DNA of 64,000 nt from Candidatus Caenarcanales bacterium (GCA_013216135.1 JABSOS010000012.1:1-64000); one strand, 5' to 3'; counted from the first letter of the stretch, positions 42,002-51,868 are shown. Notes: a model not told the origin generated them from the letters alone. A program made the numbers and translations.

Positions 42002-43555
42002 TTAAATAAGTTCATTTACTAAATTTTCAATATCAACTGGAAGTGGTGCTAATTGATAAGATTGATAATTCTCTAAGTTTAAATCTGTACCAATTTCATC
42101 AGCGATTCTATCTAATGAATCTTCTTTGATATCACCATTCTCATCTAAGTCTGCTTCAAGATCAATTTCTACAAAACTATCACTGAATTTATCTCTGATA
42201 GCTTTAACTGAATCTGTGAAAATATTATATAATTCAGAAGCTGTTTTAAGATTATAGTTCGCGAGATGATTTTTTGTCGAAATATTACTTATAAAGCTTC
42301 TTGCTATTTGTTTATCTTTATTTGATTTGATATAAATAAATTTTGCATTAGGAAATATTTTTTTAATTATAGGTGCATAAATAAAATTTAATGCAGTTGT
42401 ATCAACAACTTTGCTTAAATATCCGACATCATTTTTTACATTCTCTTCATAGAATTCTCTGAATATGTCTAGGTCAGAAGCTTCCATCTGAAGAATTTGT
42501 TTGATTTGATCTATTGATGTTTCACTATTCTTTTCTCCTGGCAGCATATGTGATAGGTAAGAGTTATCTCCTGCATACTCATAGCTCAGTAGATTACTTA
42601 GGTAGAAAAGAAAGTCAGTATTTAAAGCACCTGGGAAACTTAATATGAAAACGTTTTCACGAAGTGATCTATTCGTGGTTTCTTCCTCTTCATTGTTGAA
42701 ATCTATTTCAGGACTTTCTAGTAGTTTTAAGCATTCTTTATAGAAATTTAGTTCAGTGCTCGCATTATAATGAAATGATTTTAAATATAATTTTGAGGCC
42801 TTGTTTATAAAATTGAAAGCTTCTTTATGTTTATTACAGTCCATATATACTTTGGCTAAGAATAAGTAAGCAGTGGATTTGTCTTCTAAAGAAAGTTTTT
42901 TATGCTGTAATTTTTTTTCAAGGAATTTAACTTCTTCTACATTTTCATGATCATTAAACTTAACTGACTCAGCTAATAGTTTATATGCATGCACACTTGC
43001 ATTTTCATTAGTGCAAATTTTCTTTAGTTTATTATATGCTTTCTCAAATTTATATGATTTTAGATGAAGCTCTGCTTCTAACTCTTCTTTTAGTAAATTA
43101 CTAACATCATCAAATTCCTTAATGACATTTAATTCATCTGTAGCAAGATCTATTCTATTCTGATCTAAATAAACATGAAATAATTTTATTCTAGCTGCTG
43201 GGTAATTATACCTTGTTACCAGATCAGTTAAGATATTTACACTTAAAGAGATAGCTTCAGGATAATTTTTCTTATTCATAAAGAATATATCAGCAAGCTG
43301 GAACTTTAGCTCAGGTGAGCTGTCGATTTCTTCATTTAAATCTAATAAAAATTGGAGAGCTTTGTCTTTATCTAAACTTTTAATATAAAAGTTTTTTATT
43401 AAACTTGAAGCTAGAAGTTTGCTACTTAAATTTGAATTTAATATTTCTATACATAGCTTCTTTGCTTTACTAAAATCACCAAGCTCCAGATGCCTCTCTA
43501 GCATAGCTATATCATTATGGTTAATATCAGTTTGTTCAATGAATTCTGTGCTCAT
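42002..43555 (-). CDS. TPR protein with degenerate sulfotransferase domain
   Basis: The first 300 residues are TPR-like helix pairs (SPELKFQLADIFFMNKKNYPEAISLSVNILTDLV, STAYLFLAKVYMDCNKHKEAFNFINKASKLYL). The last 200 follow the layout of TPR-sulfotransferases, but where an active enzyme has a GxPRSGS(T) PAPS loop this one has FILSFPGALNTDF. The downstream DTTALNFIYAPIIKKIFPNAKFIYIKSNKDKQIA keeps the family's fold pattern without the usual Arg. The acceptor site DK is changed to DTTA. Probably catalytically dead, or acting on something else. It lies divergent from the MidA-like gene, and the intact paralog is 1.5 kb away. Confidence 0.7.
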   Translation of the reverse strand: MSTEFIEQTDINHNDIAMLERHLELGDFSKAKKLCIEILNSNLSSKLLASSLIKNFYIKSLDKDKALQFLLDLNEEIDSSPELKFQLADIFFMNKKNYPEAISLSVNILTDLVTRYNYPAARIKLFHVYLDQNRIDLATDELNVIKEFDDVSNLLKEELEAELHLKSYKFEKAYNKLKKICTNENASVHAYKLLAESVKFNDHENVEEVKFLEKKLQHKKLSLEDKSTAYLFLAKVYMDCNKHKEAFNFINKASKLYLKSFHYNASTELNFYKECLKLLESPEIDFNNEEEETTNRSLRENVFILSFPGALNTDFLFYLSNLLSYEYAGDNSYLSHMLPGEKNSETSIDQIKQILQMEASDLDIFREFYEENVKNDVGYLSKVVDTTALNFIYAPIIKKIFPNAKFIYIKSNKDKQIARSFISNISTKNHLANYNLKTASELYNIFTDSVKAIRDKFSDSFVEIDLEADLDENGDIKEDSLDRIADEIGTDLNLENYQSYQLAPLPVDIENLVNELI

Positions 43556-43668
43556 ATACTATATATACGCAGTTCCCTCAGAAACCTAGTAAAGTTAATT
43601 ACCTAGATTTCTTAAAAATACTACTACTAATTTAGTATCAAGCTTTTGTCACTGGGATTAAGTTTGGT

Positions 43669-45021
43669 ATGGGAAAATTGAAAAATAAAAGCTCAAATTA
43701 TAAAGTTATTGACGACTGGAAAGACTTTGATAAGTCTAAGTTAATGTCATTAAGCGCTGATTACTATAGCGAAAAAGGCATAGACGCCTTCTCTAGAGTT
43801 AAATCTTCTAATATTATTCCTTCAGAAACTTCTTGTTCATATGCCCATGCGGAGTCATTAGCTTTGCTGCTTAAAAATCAAATGGACATGAATCCTAATA
43901 AAGGAGTTTTCAAAGTATTAGAACTAGGTGTCGGTAGTGGTTTATTTTCATATAATTTTTTAAGAGCAGCAGAGAAGCTAGGTATTATAGATAAAGTAAA
44001 TTACTGTGTTTCTGATTTTAATGAAAATATACTAGTAAAAATAAAGGATTTAGAGTTTTTAGATCAATTTGAAAATAATGTGAATTTTCAAGTTATTGAT
44101 TTACTTAATATTGATAGTTCCTACAGTTTAATAAATACAGATTATAAACTTGATGATTTAGATTTAGTTGTTGGGAATTATCTCATGGATGTGTTTCCAG
44201 CATTGCCTGTGAAGTTCTCGAATAGAAATATTGGTGAATTGGATAAATTACAGGTAAAAGTATCACAACCAAAAAATTTACTTGATGAAGACTTATATTC
44301 TAATGACAAATTATTCAAAAATCTGAAAATTGAGGAAAGATATGTAACATATGATTCTAAAGATTTCTCTGATTTAGAGGCTAACTATATAGATCTTTTT
44401 CAAAACTATGTCAGGAAACATGATTCTAGAGTTCCTAGGATTTATCCATATGGTTATGGTTCTTTAAAGGCTTTAGAAAATGTTGTCTCTAGGTTAAGTA
44501 ATGAAGGTTTTTTCTATGTCATGGATGTACCTTACCGTGAAAACGCAAATATAAAACCTTATGATACTTATGGAAATACTGTTGCAAATCATGTGAATTT
44601 TGATTTGATGATTTGCTTGCTAGAACAAAACAATAATTCTTTTAGGTATACAAGAAATGACTATTATGGGCGTTTATTAGTAGCTCGCAATGATAAGCTT
44701 CTATTTGATTTTAGTGAAAAATATTCTTTTATTGATGAGTTCATGGCTAATAACCCTATTAACTTATATTCTGATCTGATAAGGGCAATATCTATGATTA
44801 AAACGAAAGAGGGTGTATCAGTATTAGGAACTTTAATAGATAGTCTTGAAAAAATATCTCCAAATGAAACTACAACTCATTTAATTAGGGCAGATTATCA
44901 TACTATGAAAAAAGACTATTCTAATGCTTTAACATTTTTGAATTTAGCTAAAGATGCTGATAAAGCTGGTATGTATAAAGTTAATACTGAAATTAGTAAA
45001 ATTAAAGCATTAATGAAGTAA
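43669..45021 (+). CDS. MidA-like SAM-dependent methyltransferase
   Basis: A class I SAM methyltransferase with motif I FKVLELGVGSGLFSYNFLRAAEKLG near residue 85. A later DLVVGNYLMDVFPALPVKF corresponds to the NELLDALPV element of the MidA/NDUFAF7 (DUF185) family, whose mitochondrial member methylates an arginine of complex I. The order and spacing fit, although overall similarity is remote. A C-terminal stretch (THLIRADYHTMKKDYSNALTFLNLAKDAD) looks like a single TPR. The substrate may be a protein. It is flanked by two TPR-sulfotransferase-family genes, one on each side and both on the opposite strand. Confidence 0.68.
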   Translation: MGKLKNKSSNYKVIDDWKDFDKSKLMSLSADYYSEKGIDAFSRVKSSNIIPSETSCSYAHAESLALLLKNQMDMNPNKGVFKVLELGVGSGLFSYNFLRAAEKLGIIDKVNYCVSDFNENILVKIKDLEFLDQFENNVNFQVIDLLNIDSSYSLINTDYKLDDLDLVVGNYLMDVFPALPVKFSNRNIGELDKLQVKVSQPKNLLDEDLYSNDKLFKNLKIEERYVTYDSKDFSDLEANYIDLFQNYVRKHDSRVPRIYPYGYGSLKALENVVSRLSNEGFFYVMDVPYRENANIKPYDTYGNTVANHVNFDLMICLLEQNNNSFRYTRNDYYGRLLVARNDKLLFDFSEKYSFIDEFMANNPINLYSDLIRAISMIKTKEGVSVLGTLIDSLEKISPNETTTHLIRADYHTMKKDYSNALTFLNLAKDADKAGMYKVNTEISKIKALMK

Positions 45022-45026
45022 TAGAT

Positions 45027-46406
45027 TTAAAAAATACTTATGAAATCTTCTGGAAGATAGTCATGATAATATTTCCATGATGAAGATGAATCTTTATATA
45101 AGGCTCTTCTAACTTGCATAGCACTAGCTGATTGAACAGATTTTTTACTATTATGGAAATTTAAATATTTTGAATCCCAGTCTATACCTAACTCTTTTAA
45201 AAGCTTATTGATCTCTAATTCTGGATTTGAGATTAATTTATCATAGTTAAAAGTGATAATATCTTCAAAGTTCTTTTCCCATAGTACTTTAAAGTTATTG
45301 TAGGCATCATAATAGCTATTCATATTTTCAAAAGAGTATGAATAGGGCACATTAGTATTTTTAAAGTTAATTCTAAAACTTGACCAAGCAGATGCTTTTG
45401 GCTCACGTTGTGTGAAAATTATTTTTGCTTCTGGAAATAACAGTTTTATAAAACCAATATTTTCAAAGTTCCCTAGTAGTTTATCAATAATAATTTTCCC
45501 ACTTAAGTTTTGATTTAAATGCTGAGTTATTTTTGATAAGTATGCAATTTTCATTTCATGTATCTCATCAAGTGTTAGCTCAGTAAATGCTTTAATGAAA
45601 TTATCTGTTGAATCAAAATTTGTGAATTTTTTATTTAGCGAGGCTGGAAAATAAGTAGTTTCACCTAAACCTAAAACATTTTCTTTAACAGATAAAATTT
45701 GTTCTAGTAATGTACTTCCTGATCTAGGAACTCCTACTATAAAAATCAATTCTGGTTCAAGCTCATCTCTTTTGAGATGAAATTTTTTTTTGAAACCATC
45801 AATGGTAGATGAGATTAACTTATAAACAAGATACTTTAATTCAATAACAGTATTACTATAGTTACATAGTGTTTCTTTTTCCTGAGCACCTTTACTAAAG
45901 TATTCATAAGCTTGTTTATAATCTCCTTTGTTATGGAAGATCTCTCCAAGTGAGTAATATAAATTAGCTTTATCTTTATTCGTAAGCGAGTACCTTTTTA
46001 AAATTTCATAAATAAATGATTCAAGCTTATTCTCTCTCCCTTTATCTAAAACACAATAATTATATATACTTTGAGTATCTAATGCTTTACAGTGAATAGC
46101 ATTTATAAACGCCTGCTTCGCTTTCTGTTTATCTCCTGTGCGTGTGTAAGCTACTCCAAGATTTGCATACAGTAAGTCTGATTTTTTGAATATTTGTAAA
46201 GCCGCTAGTAATAAAGATATAGCTTCATCAACTCTATCTAATCTAGAATAATAATGGGCTAACTGGGCAATTGTTTCTGGTTTTTTTTCTTCTTCAAGTG
46301 CACGAATAAGAATATTTTCCACATCAAAAAAATGAGTGTAGTCACTTTCATAGTCAGCTTTTTTTATGATTGCTTGTGCATCAGATAGTAAAGAACTATT
46401 AACCAT
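45027..46406 (-). CDS. TPR-domain sulfotransferase
   Basis: N-terminal TPR units (PETIAQLAHYYSRLDRVDEAISLLLAALQIF, LLYANLGVAYTRTGDKQKAKQAFINAIHC) precede a PAPS-dependent sulfotransferase domain. This has the 5'-phosphosulfate loop IFIVGVPRSGSTLLEQIL and the 3'-phosphate region KIIFTQREPKASAWSSF. IIDKLLGNFENIGFIKLLFPEAK matches the DK acceptor-side element. It is a complete 459-aa enzyme that probably sulfates a glycan or a protein. It stands next to the polysaccharide locus, sharing its strand with rfbF, which suggests sulfation of the surface glycan. Confidence 0.85.
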   Translation of the reverse strand: MVNSSLLSDAQAIIKKADYESDYTHFFDVENILIRALEEEKKPETIAQLAHYYSRLDRVDEAISLLLAALQIFKKSDLLYANLGVAYTRTGDKQKAKQAFINAIHCKALDTQSIYNYCVLDKGRENKLESFIYEILKRYSLTNKDKANLYYSLGEIFHNKGDYKQAYEYFSKGAQEKETLCNYSNTVIELKYLVYKLISSTIDGFKKKFHLKRDELEPELIFIVGVPRSGSTLLEQILSVKENVLGLGETTYFPASLNKKFTNFDSTDNFIKAFTELTLDEIHEMKIAYLSKITQHLNQNLSGKIIIDKLLGNFENIGFIKLLFPEAKIIFTQREPKASAWSSFRINFKNTNVPYSYSFENMNSYYDAYNNFKVLWEKNFEDIITFNYDKLISNPELEINKLLKELGIDWDSKYLNFHNSKKSVQSASAMQVRRALYKDSSSSWKYYHDYLPEDFISIF

Positions 46407-46446
46407 TTACATTTTTACTTTGTTAAAGCAGCTTTGTATTTTTGAT

Positions 46447-47283
46447 TTAAGAATTTGCTTTGGTATAAATCTCCAGTAATTTTTTGACTTGTTCTTGATG
46501 ATCTTTTTCATCCCAGGTATTCCATGGTGCATTATTTTCACGCCACATTTTTTCAAGGTCTAACTTGTCTTTTAATGTGTCCATTGGATGCCAGAAACCA
46601 TTGTGCCTGTATGCATTTAATTGACCTGCTGCAGCTAAAGTTTCAAGTGGCTCTCTTTCCCAGATGGTTTGGTCATCTTCAATTAAATTTAAAACTTGAG
46701 GGTTAAGTACAAAGAAGCCACCATTGATCCAACCTTGTTTCTCATCAACAGGTTTTTCCATAAACCCGACTACTTCAGCATCGTCATTTAGGTTTAAAAC
46801 ACCAAATCTTTTTGGTGGACAGACTGCTGTTAGTGTTGCAAGTTTACCTGAAGATTTATGGTGTGCAATTAATTCTTCTACATTGACATCAGAAACACCA
46901 TCACCATAGGTCATACAGAATGGCTCATTGCCGACAAATTCTTGGATTCTTTTTAATCTCCCGCCTGTCATAGTATGCTCACCGGTATCTACAATAGTAA
47001 CCTTCCAAGGTTCACAACCATTGTGATGAACTTCCATGTCGTTGTTTGTCATATCAAAAGTTATATTTGATTGATGGAGAAAATAGTTTGCAAAGTATTC
47101 TTTTATTAAAAAGCCCTTATAACCAGCACAAATGATAAATTCATTAATGCCATAGCTTGAATAAATTTTCATAATATGCCAAAGAATGGGCTTGTTACCC
47201 ACGTCTATCATAGGCTTAGGGCGGATTTGAGATTCTTCTGCGATTCTGGTTCCGAGACCACCAGCTAATATTACTGCTTTCAT
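46447..47283 (-). CDS. rfbF: Glucose-1-phosphate cytidylyltransferase
   Basis: Makes CDP-glucose from CTP and glucose-1-phosphate, the entry to CDP-linked dideoxy and branched sugars. The family signature MKAVILAGGLGTRIAEES...RPKPMIDVGNKPILWHIMKIY is intact. FCMTYGDGVSDV has the metal-binding Asp, and RFGVLNL, VVGFMEKP, INGGFFVLNP and YRHNGFWHPMDTLKDK follow in order. The length, 278 aa, exceeds the usual 257 by a short C-terminal tail. AAAGGAGACTATTT before the ATG is a strong Shine-Dalgarno. A diverged paralog (51062-51859) marks the other end of this sub-cluster. Confidence 0.93.
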   Translation of the reverse strand: MKAVILAGGLGTRIAEESQIRPKPMIDVGNKPILWHIMKIYSSYGINEFIICAGYKGFLIKEYFANYFLHQSNITFDMTNNDMEVHHNGCEPWKVTIVDTGEHTMTGGRLKRIQEFVGNEPFCMTYGDGVSDVNVEELIAHHKSSGKLATLTAVCPPKRFGVLNLNDDAEVVGFMEKPVDEKQGWINGGFFVLNPQVLNLIEDDQTIWEREPLETLAAAGQLNAYRHNGFWHPMDTLKDKLDLEKMWRENNAPWNTWDEKDHQEQVKKLLEIYTKANS

Positions 47284-47450
47284 AAATAGTCTCCTTTGAG
47301 AACTATAAGCCCTTATTTAATATAAAAGTCATAGTGTGTTTAGATTATATTTACTCTGGGCTATAGTTTCAATGTCTATGATTTAACTAAAGTTTTGTCT
47401 CATCTGTCCATTGATAAACCTAGATATATAATTTGATTAATATAATGAAA

Positions 47451-48440
47451 CTAGCCTAGATAACTTAGGTTGCTAAGATCTGGTACGTAGTATTTTGCTT
47501 TACCGTCTGTTTGCTCTAATACACTTAGCTTAGTGTTTTTTTCTTTACTAGTACTAATAATCCATTCTGCTAATTCTTTTATAGATATTTCTTGAGAAGA
47601 GCCAAGGTTGAATATATTTTTCCCATGTTTATTTAGTAGCATTTTAAAAATATATATAATCATGTCAGAGCTATGTAGGTAAGAGCGAATGGTTTTACCA
47701 TCACCTTTGATTGTAATATTTTGTTTTTTTAACACAGAGTTTAGAAAATTAGAAAAAGCAAAATGGCTATTTAGTGAAAAGTATTCACCAAAAAAGCTAA
47801 AACCTCTTGCAATAGTATATTGGTCTTGTGAAAAAGAACTCTGGACTAGTTTTTCTGCAATACGTTTGCCATCTCTGTAAGCATGAAAATCTGTTTCAAT
47901 AATGCTGTGAACATCTATTGTTTCTCTAAAATCTTCTTTCCTTACTTTGTCAAAGCCATAAACAGCCCCTGAACTTAAATAGAGAAACTGTTTTAATTTA
48001 TATTTTTTACTTAATTTAATTAAATTATAGGTTCCTTCAACAATAGTTGTGAATTGATAAAGTGCTTCGTTGTTATTTTCGGGGATTGTCGTATCTGTTG
48101 CTGAGTGAATAATATAGTCTAAATCTAAGTTAATTTGATTTGCGAATTTAGGTGAGCTAATATCAGCTTCTATTAATGATAAATATGTGAGGTCTTGAAA
48201 CTCTGGATACTCTATCAGAAATTTTTCAGGGTTCCTAGAAATACCTATGATAGAGATATTAAGAGGGTTATTTTTTTTGAATTCAATTAGTGTTCTTAAA
48301 ATATTTTTTCCGATAAAGCCAGTAATACCTGTGATTAAGATACTTGTGTTATTTAACTTAGTTAGTAGTTCCTGAATTTCAGTAAAAATATACTGGTAGT
48401 CATTACTTATGAAATCGTTGATAGTTTGTATCTCTCTCAT
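47451..48440 (-). CDS. NAD-dependent sugar epimerase/dehydratase
   Basis: An extended short-chain dehydrogenase. The NAD site is ILITGITGFIGKNILRTL (GxxGxxG), followed by DYIIHSATDTTIPE, LYLSSGAVYG and the catalytic YRDGK (Y-x-x-x-K), then IARGFSFFGEYF and the C-terminal IRSYLHSSDM substrate loop. An N-terminal extension of about 30 residues precedes the Rossmann fold. In this setting between rfbF and a ThDP enzyme it may act on a CDP-hexose intermediate; whether it is a 4,6-dehydratase, epimerase or reductase is not evident. Its ATG overlaps the ThDP gene stop (ATGA). Confidence 0.82.
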   Translation of the reverse strand: MREIQTINDFISNDYQYIFTEIQELLTKLNNTSILITGITGFIGKNILRTLIEFKKNNPLNISIIGISRNPEKFLIEYPEFQDLTYLSLIEADISSPKFANQINLDLDYIIHSATDTTIPENNNEALYQFTTIVEGTYNLIKLSKKYKLKQFLYLSSGAVYGFDKVRKEDFRETIDVHSIIETDFHAYRDGKRIAEKLVQSSFSQDQYTIARGFSFFGEYFSLNSHFAFSNFLNSVLKKQNITIKGDGKTIRSYLHSSDMIIYIFKMLLNKHGKNIFNLGSSQEISIKELAEWIISTSKEKNTKLSVLEQTDGKAKYYVPDLSNLSYLG

Positions 48441-50299
48441 GAATTATTAACTTCAATCAAATCTTTTTCTGAGATCATTAATTCTTTAAATAAATTTCTA
48501 TCAAGTAAAGGTGCTAAATCTTCTAGGGGGCGGGATACCATGGAGCCATCTTCTTTTTTGTATGACGAAAGTTTTGGTAGTAAAGCTTTATCTGGGTCTA
48601 TGAATACTTCACATATTACTGCTTGATTACTTGTTAAGCATTCATTTATTTGTGTAATGACATTGTCATTGGTATTAATAGTCTGATATTTAAAGTTAAA
48701 AATTTCAGATAAATCTTTATACGAAGGTAAGCTGACACCACTTTGTTCATCAGAACCAGCTTTGATCCCATTGAAGTAAGTGTTTTGAGTAATGCGAATT
48801 GCGTGATAACCTTGATTATTCAGGATAAAGATTTTTACTGGTAGCCTATAGTGTTTGATGGTTTGTAGCTCCTGAATGTTTAACATTAGACCACCATCAC
48901 CTACTACTGTAAAAACTGTTTTGTTTGGAGATGCAATTGCAGCTCCAATAACAGAAGGTAAGCCATAGCCCATAGATGCTAAGCCTTTACTATTAAATAC
49001 GGTTTGTTTTTCTTTAGCTGCATATGTTTGCCCAGATACTGTAAAACAAGTACCACTACTACCAAGTGCAGCAACACTATCATCTGGAGCTAAGCTCGCC
49101 AGCTCTCTTACGAAGTAATATGGATCAACAAAGGTGATTTTCTCTTTAGTTAACTCTTCTAAATTTGAATAGACTGGAAAACGAGATTTCACTTCCTTGC
49201 AGTAATTAAGCCAAGAATTTAAATTAGATGAAACTGGGCTTGAAGCTAAGTTACTAAGAAGATTATCAATAAATACTTTCGCATCGATATTTAAGCCACG
49301 ATAAACATTTAAATCTGGTTTATTAATTTCATTTTCATCGATATCGATCATGAATAATTTTGCATTTCTGGCAAAGGCTTTGACATTATAGCCAGTGTGT
49401 TGAATCCCCAATCTTGCGCCTATACTTAAAATTAAGTCAGCATTTTGGATGATTATGTTTGCATAGCGAGGTCCATAGGCATTTGCTCTACCGAAGTATA
49501 ATTCATGATCTTCATGGATTATATCTAAACTATTCCAAGTGTTTTGCACTGGGATTTTCAGCAAATTAATTAATTGATGTATTTCCTTTTGTGCTTTTGA
49601 GAGTTTAACTCCGTGACCTATCACTAAAAGTGGTCTAGATGCTTTTTTTAGTTCATCTAGAAGAACATCTAAATCAAAATTACTTAACTTTTCTTTTTCT
49701 TGATTGAGATGGTCATTTACTTGCTTATGGAATTGTTCTATTGGGCAGGTATCATTCTCTTCTATTTCAATAGTACTTGCTTGAACATCTAGAGGGATAT
49801 CTAGCCATACTGGACCTGGTCTTCCAGTGCATGCTATAGCTGCAGCTTTACTAAGTTCAGTTTTAATATCGCTTGGATTTGTGATTTTTTTTGCATATTT
49901 AGTTATTGAGGAAACTAGTGATATTGCATCAATCTCTTGAAAACCTCTTTGCCTAATATCTAAACCATCAAGAGATGAGGCTCTTGAAACTTGTCCTGAG
50001 ATAACTATCATAGGTGTGCTATCTAAGAAAGCCCCAGCTACTCCGGTAACAGCATTAGTCACTCCTGGTCCTGAAGTCACAAATAGTATGCTCGTTGAGT
50101 TTTTAGTTCTGCCATAGGCGTCAGCAGCAATTGAACAGGCTTGCTCATGATGCATGCAAATATAATCTAAGGATTCTTCTCTAGCTAAACTATCGAGTAG
50201 ATGCATCATACCACCACCTGAAAGTAAGAATGCATGCTTAGAGCCAGTTAAGCTAGCTAGGTTTTTACAGATGAAATCAGATACTTTTATTTTAGTCAT
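48437..50299 (-). CDS. Thiamine-diphosphate-dependent enzyme (acetolactate-synthase fold)
   Basis: A full-length ThDP enzyme with three domains. The catalytic Glu lies in MHHEQACSIAADAYGR, SGPGVTNAVTGVAGA and GRPGPVWLDIPLDVQ are family landmarks, and the ThDP/Mg site is VVGDGGLMLNIQELQTIKHYRLPVKIFILNNQGYHAI (GDG...NN). In glycan loci with rfbF, such enzymes (YerE of Yersinia is the studied example) add a two-carbon unit from pyruvate to a CDP-4-keto-deoxyhexose to make a branched sugar. That role is inferred here from context; ordinary acetolactate synthesis is less likely because no ilvN or other ilv gene is adjacent. Confidence 0.83.
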   Translation of the reverse strand: MTKIKVSDFICKNLASLTGSKHAFLLSGGGMMHLLDSLAREESLDYICMHHEQACSIAADAYGRTKNSTSILFVTSGPGVTNAVTGVAGAFLDSTPMIVISGQVSRASSLDGLDIRQRGFQEIDAISLVSSITKYAKKITNPSDIKTELSKAAAIACTGRPGPVWLDIPLDVQASTIEIEENDTCPIEQFHKQVNDHLNQEKEKLSNFDLDVLLDELKKASRPLLVIGHGVKLSKAQKEIHQLINLLKIPVQNTWNSLDIIHEDHELYFGRANAYGPRYANIIIQNADLILSIGARLGIQHTGYNVKAFARNAKLFMIDIDENEINKPDLNVYRGLNIDAKVFIDNLLSNLASSPVSSNLNSWLNYCKEVKSRFPVYSNLEELTKEKITFVDPYYFVRELASLAPDDSVAALGSSGTCFTVSGQTYAAKEKQTVFNSKGLASMGYGLPSVIGAAIASPNKTVFTVVGDGGLMLNIQELQTIKHYRLPVKIFILNNQGYHAIRITQNTYFNGIKAGSDEQSGVSLPSYKDLSEIFNFKYQTINTNDNVITQINECLTSNQAVICEVFIDPDKALLPKLSSYKKEDGSMVSRPLEDLAPLLDRNLFKELMISEKDLIEVNNS

Positions 50300-51077
50300 C
50301 GTTGAAAGTAATTTTTAATAATGTCAGATCTTTAAGTCTTTTTAGTGCCTCTCTATGCTTTTTAAAAGTACTGTGAGTGAAGACTTCAGCGCTAGGGTGG
50401 CAAATGTAATGAGAATCTGATTCGAAGAGTTTAGATGAAGTTGATAATACTGCAAGTAGTTCATTTTCATTTACTGCATTTATATCATCAATATTTTTAG
50501 TAAGTAAAAAGTCTGAATTCTGGAAACGATCTTCTGGGTTGTCTGGGGTGATTTGAATTAAGTCATCACGCTCTGAGATTTTATCGTAGTCTTTTAAAGA
50601 CTCATAGCCTTTATCTTTTCTACCATAATTATCGCTGAGCCTAATTAGATCAGCTTTATCAACAGGGCTTTCTATTTCTAAAATCCAGGTATTATCCTCT
50701 AGAGCACAGGTTCTATGAAAGACTTTAGCTTCAAGATGAATAACATCTCCTCTACTTAAAATGTGATCACCAGTAAAAGTAGAACAGTTTACTTTTCCTT
50801 TTAAAACTAACAAAGCAGTTTTTTTATTAGGGTGACAGTGAAAGCTAGTGCCAGCATCTTTTTTTAGGCAGAGAGACCAAATCGCTGAGTTTTTACATTC
50901 ATAAAAAAGATATTCATAGCCCCATGGTTTCTTGACTACGTAGGGTGAGAAATCAATGTTTTCTTGTCCTGTATATTCAAAGTCGACGATAATATCGCTA
51001 AGATTTTTTAAATCAGACTCTAATGGAACGATTCTAATATTTTTACTTTTATTTCTAGTAGCTATGCTTTGAGCCAT
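50292..51077 (-). CDS. Cupin-domain protein of the glycan locus
   Basis: Residues about 50-150 form a cupin barrel: KPWGYEYLFYECKNSAIWSLCLKKDAGTSFHCHPNKKTALLVLKGK with HCH metal ligands, and LSRGDVIHLEAKVFHRTCALED with the second His. It resembles the type II phosphomannose-isomerase cupin and the sugar isomerase cupins found in nonulosonic and deoxysugar loci. The C-terminal 100 residues are unassigned. It overlaps the ThDP enzyme gene by 8 nt and the upstream nucleotidyltransferase by 16 nt, so it clearly works in the same pathway. Isomerase or epimerase activity is inferred. Confidence 0.75.
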   Translation of the reverse strand: MAQSIATRNKSKNIRIVPLESDLKNLSDIIVDFEYTGQENIDFSPYVVKKPWGYEYLFYECKNSAIWSLCLKKDAGTSFHCHPNKKTALLVLKGKVNCSTFTGDHILSRGDVIHLEAKVFHRTCALEDNTWILEIESPVDKADLIRLSDNYGRKDKGYESLKDYDKISERDDLIQITPDNPEDRFQNSDFLLTKNIDDINAVNENELLAVLSTSSKLFESDSHYICHPSAEVFTHSTFKKHREALKRLKDLTLLKITFNDD

Positions 51078-51859
51078 AACATATTATTCCTATACCAAAG
51101 ATCATTTAAATAACTAACATCCCTTTGATGGTCTACAGCACACCAAAAGTCATTATGTTTATATAGTTCTAATTCATTATCCTGAACTAACTGTTTGAAG
51201 ACTTCTTTCTCTAAGCAGCACTCTTTATTTACGTTTATATAATCAAAGATTTTATTTGAGAGCAGCATATACCCACCATTAATCCAACCTCTTTCAGATG
51301 AAATCTGTGACATGCTGTTATAGTCAGTTACTTCAGAGTCACTACAGATAAATTCACCATAGCGATAAATTGGCTTTACCCCTGTAACATATGCCGTAAG
51401 TGAGTTTTTTTGAAAATTATCATAAAGGTCTTTAATATTTATATTTGAGATGCAGTCAGAATAAGCTACGAAGAACTTATCTTCATCTCTAAGGTAATCT
51501 TTTAATCTTGCAATTCTTGCACCAGTGTTAGCTTCAATTCCAGTGTTGATAAAGTTGATTTGCCAGTCTCTGTCTTCACCTTGACCGTAGTATTTTATAG
51601 TATTGTCTTGCTGATTAAAAGCTATATCCAGATTATATTTTGAAAAGTTAATAAAGTAATCTCGAATTTCGTTATTACCATAGCCACAGGCCAAAACAAA
51701 TTTTTTAACACCGAAAAGGTAAAACCTTTTCATTACGTGCCATACTAAAGCTCTATCCCCTAGTGGAATTAATGCTTTAGGGATTCTTCCTGCATCAGTA
51801 TCCAAGATTATACCGAAGCCACCACAAAGAATTACCGCTGTTGAGTCATTTAGTGACAT
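51062..51859 (-). CDS. RfbF-like nucleotidyltransferase with altered signature
   Basis: Aligns along its length with RfbF (VWHVMKRFYLFGVKKFVLACGYGNNEIRDYF, YSDCISNINIKDLYDNF, RYGEFICSD, GWINGGYMLLSNKIF, LYKHNDFWCAVDHQRD). However, the nucleotide loop reads CGGFGIILDTDAGRIPKALIPLG instead of GGLGTRL...RPKPM. The Thr-Arg pair of the GTR motif, which contacts the triphosphate, is lost, while the downstream Lys (PKAL) and the YSD metal Asp remain. It may be a diverged enzyme or a non-catalytic partner of the RfbF encoded 4 kb downstream. Overlaps the cupin gene by 16 nt. Confidence 0.8.
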   Translation of the reverse strand: MSLNDSTAVILCGGFGIILDTDAGRIPKALIPLGDRALVWHVMKRFYLFGVKKFVLACGYGNNEIRDYFINFSKYNLDIAFNQQDNTIKYYGQGEDRDWQINFINTGIEANTGARIARLKDYLRDEDKFFVAYSDCISNINIKDLYDNFQKNSLTAYVTGVKPIYRYGEFICSDSEVTDYNSMSQISSERGWINGGYMLLSNKIFDYINVNKECCLEKEVFKQLVQDNELELYKHNDFWCAVDHQRDVSYLNDLWYRNNMLWLKA

Positions 51860-51868
51860 ATAAATATT

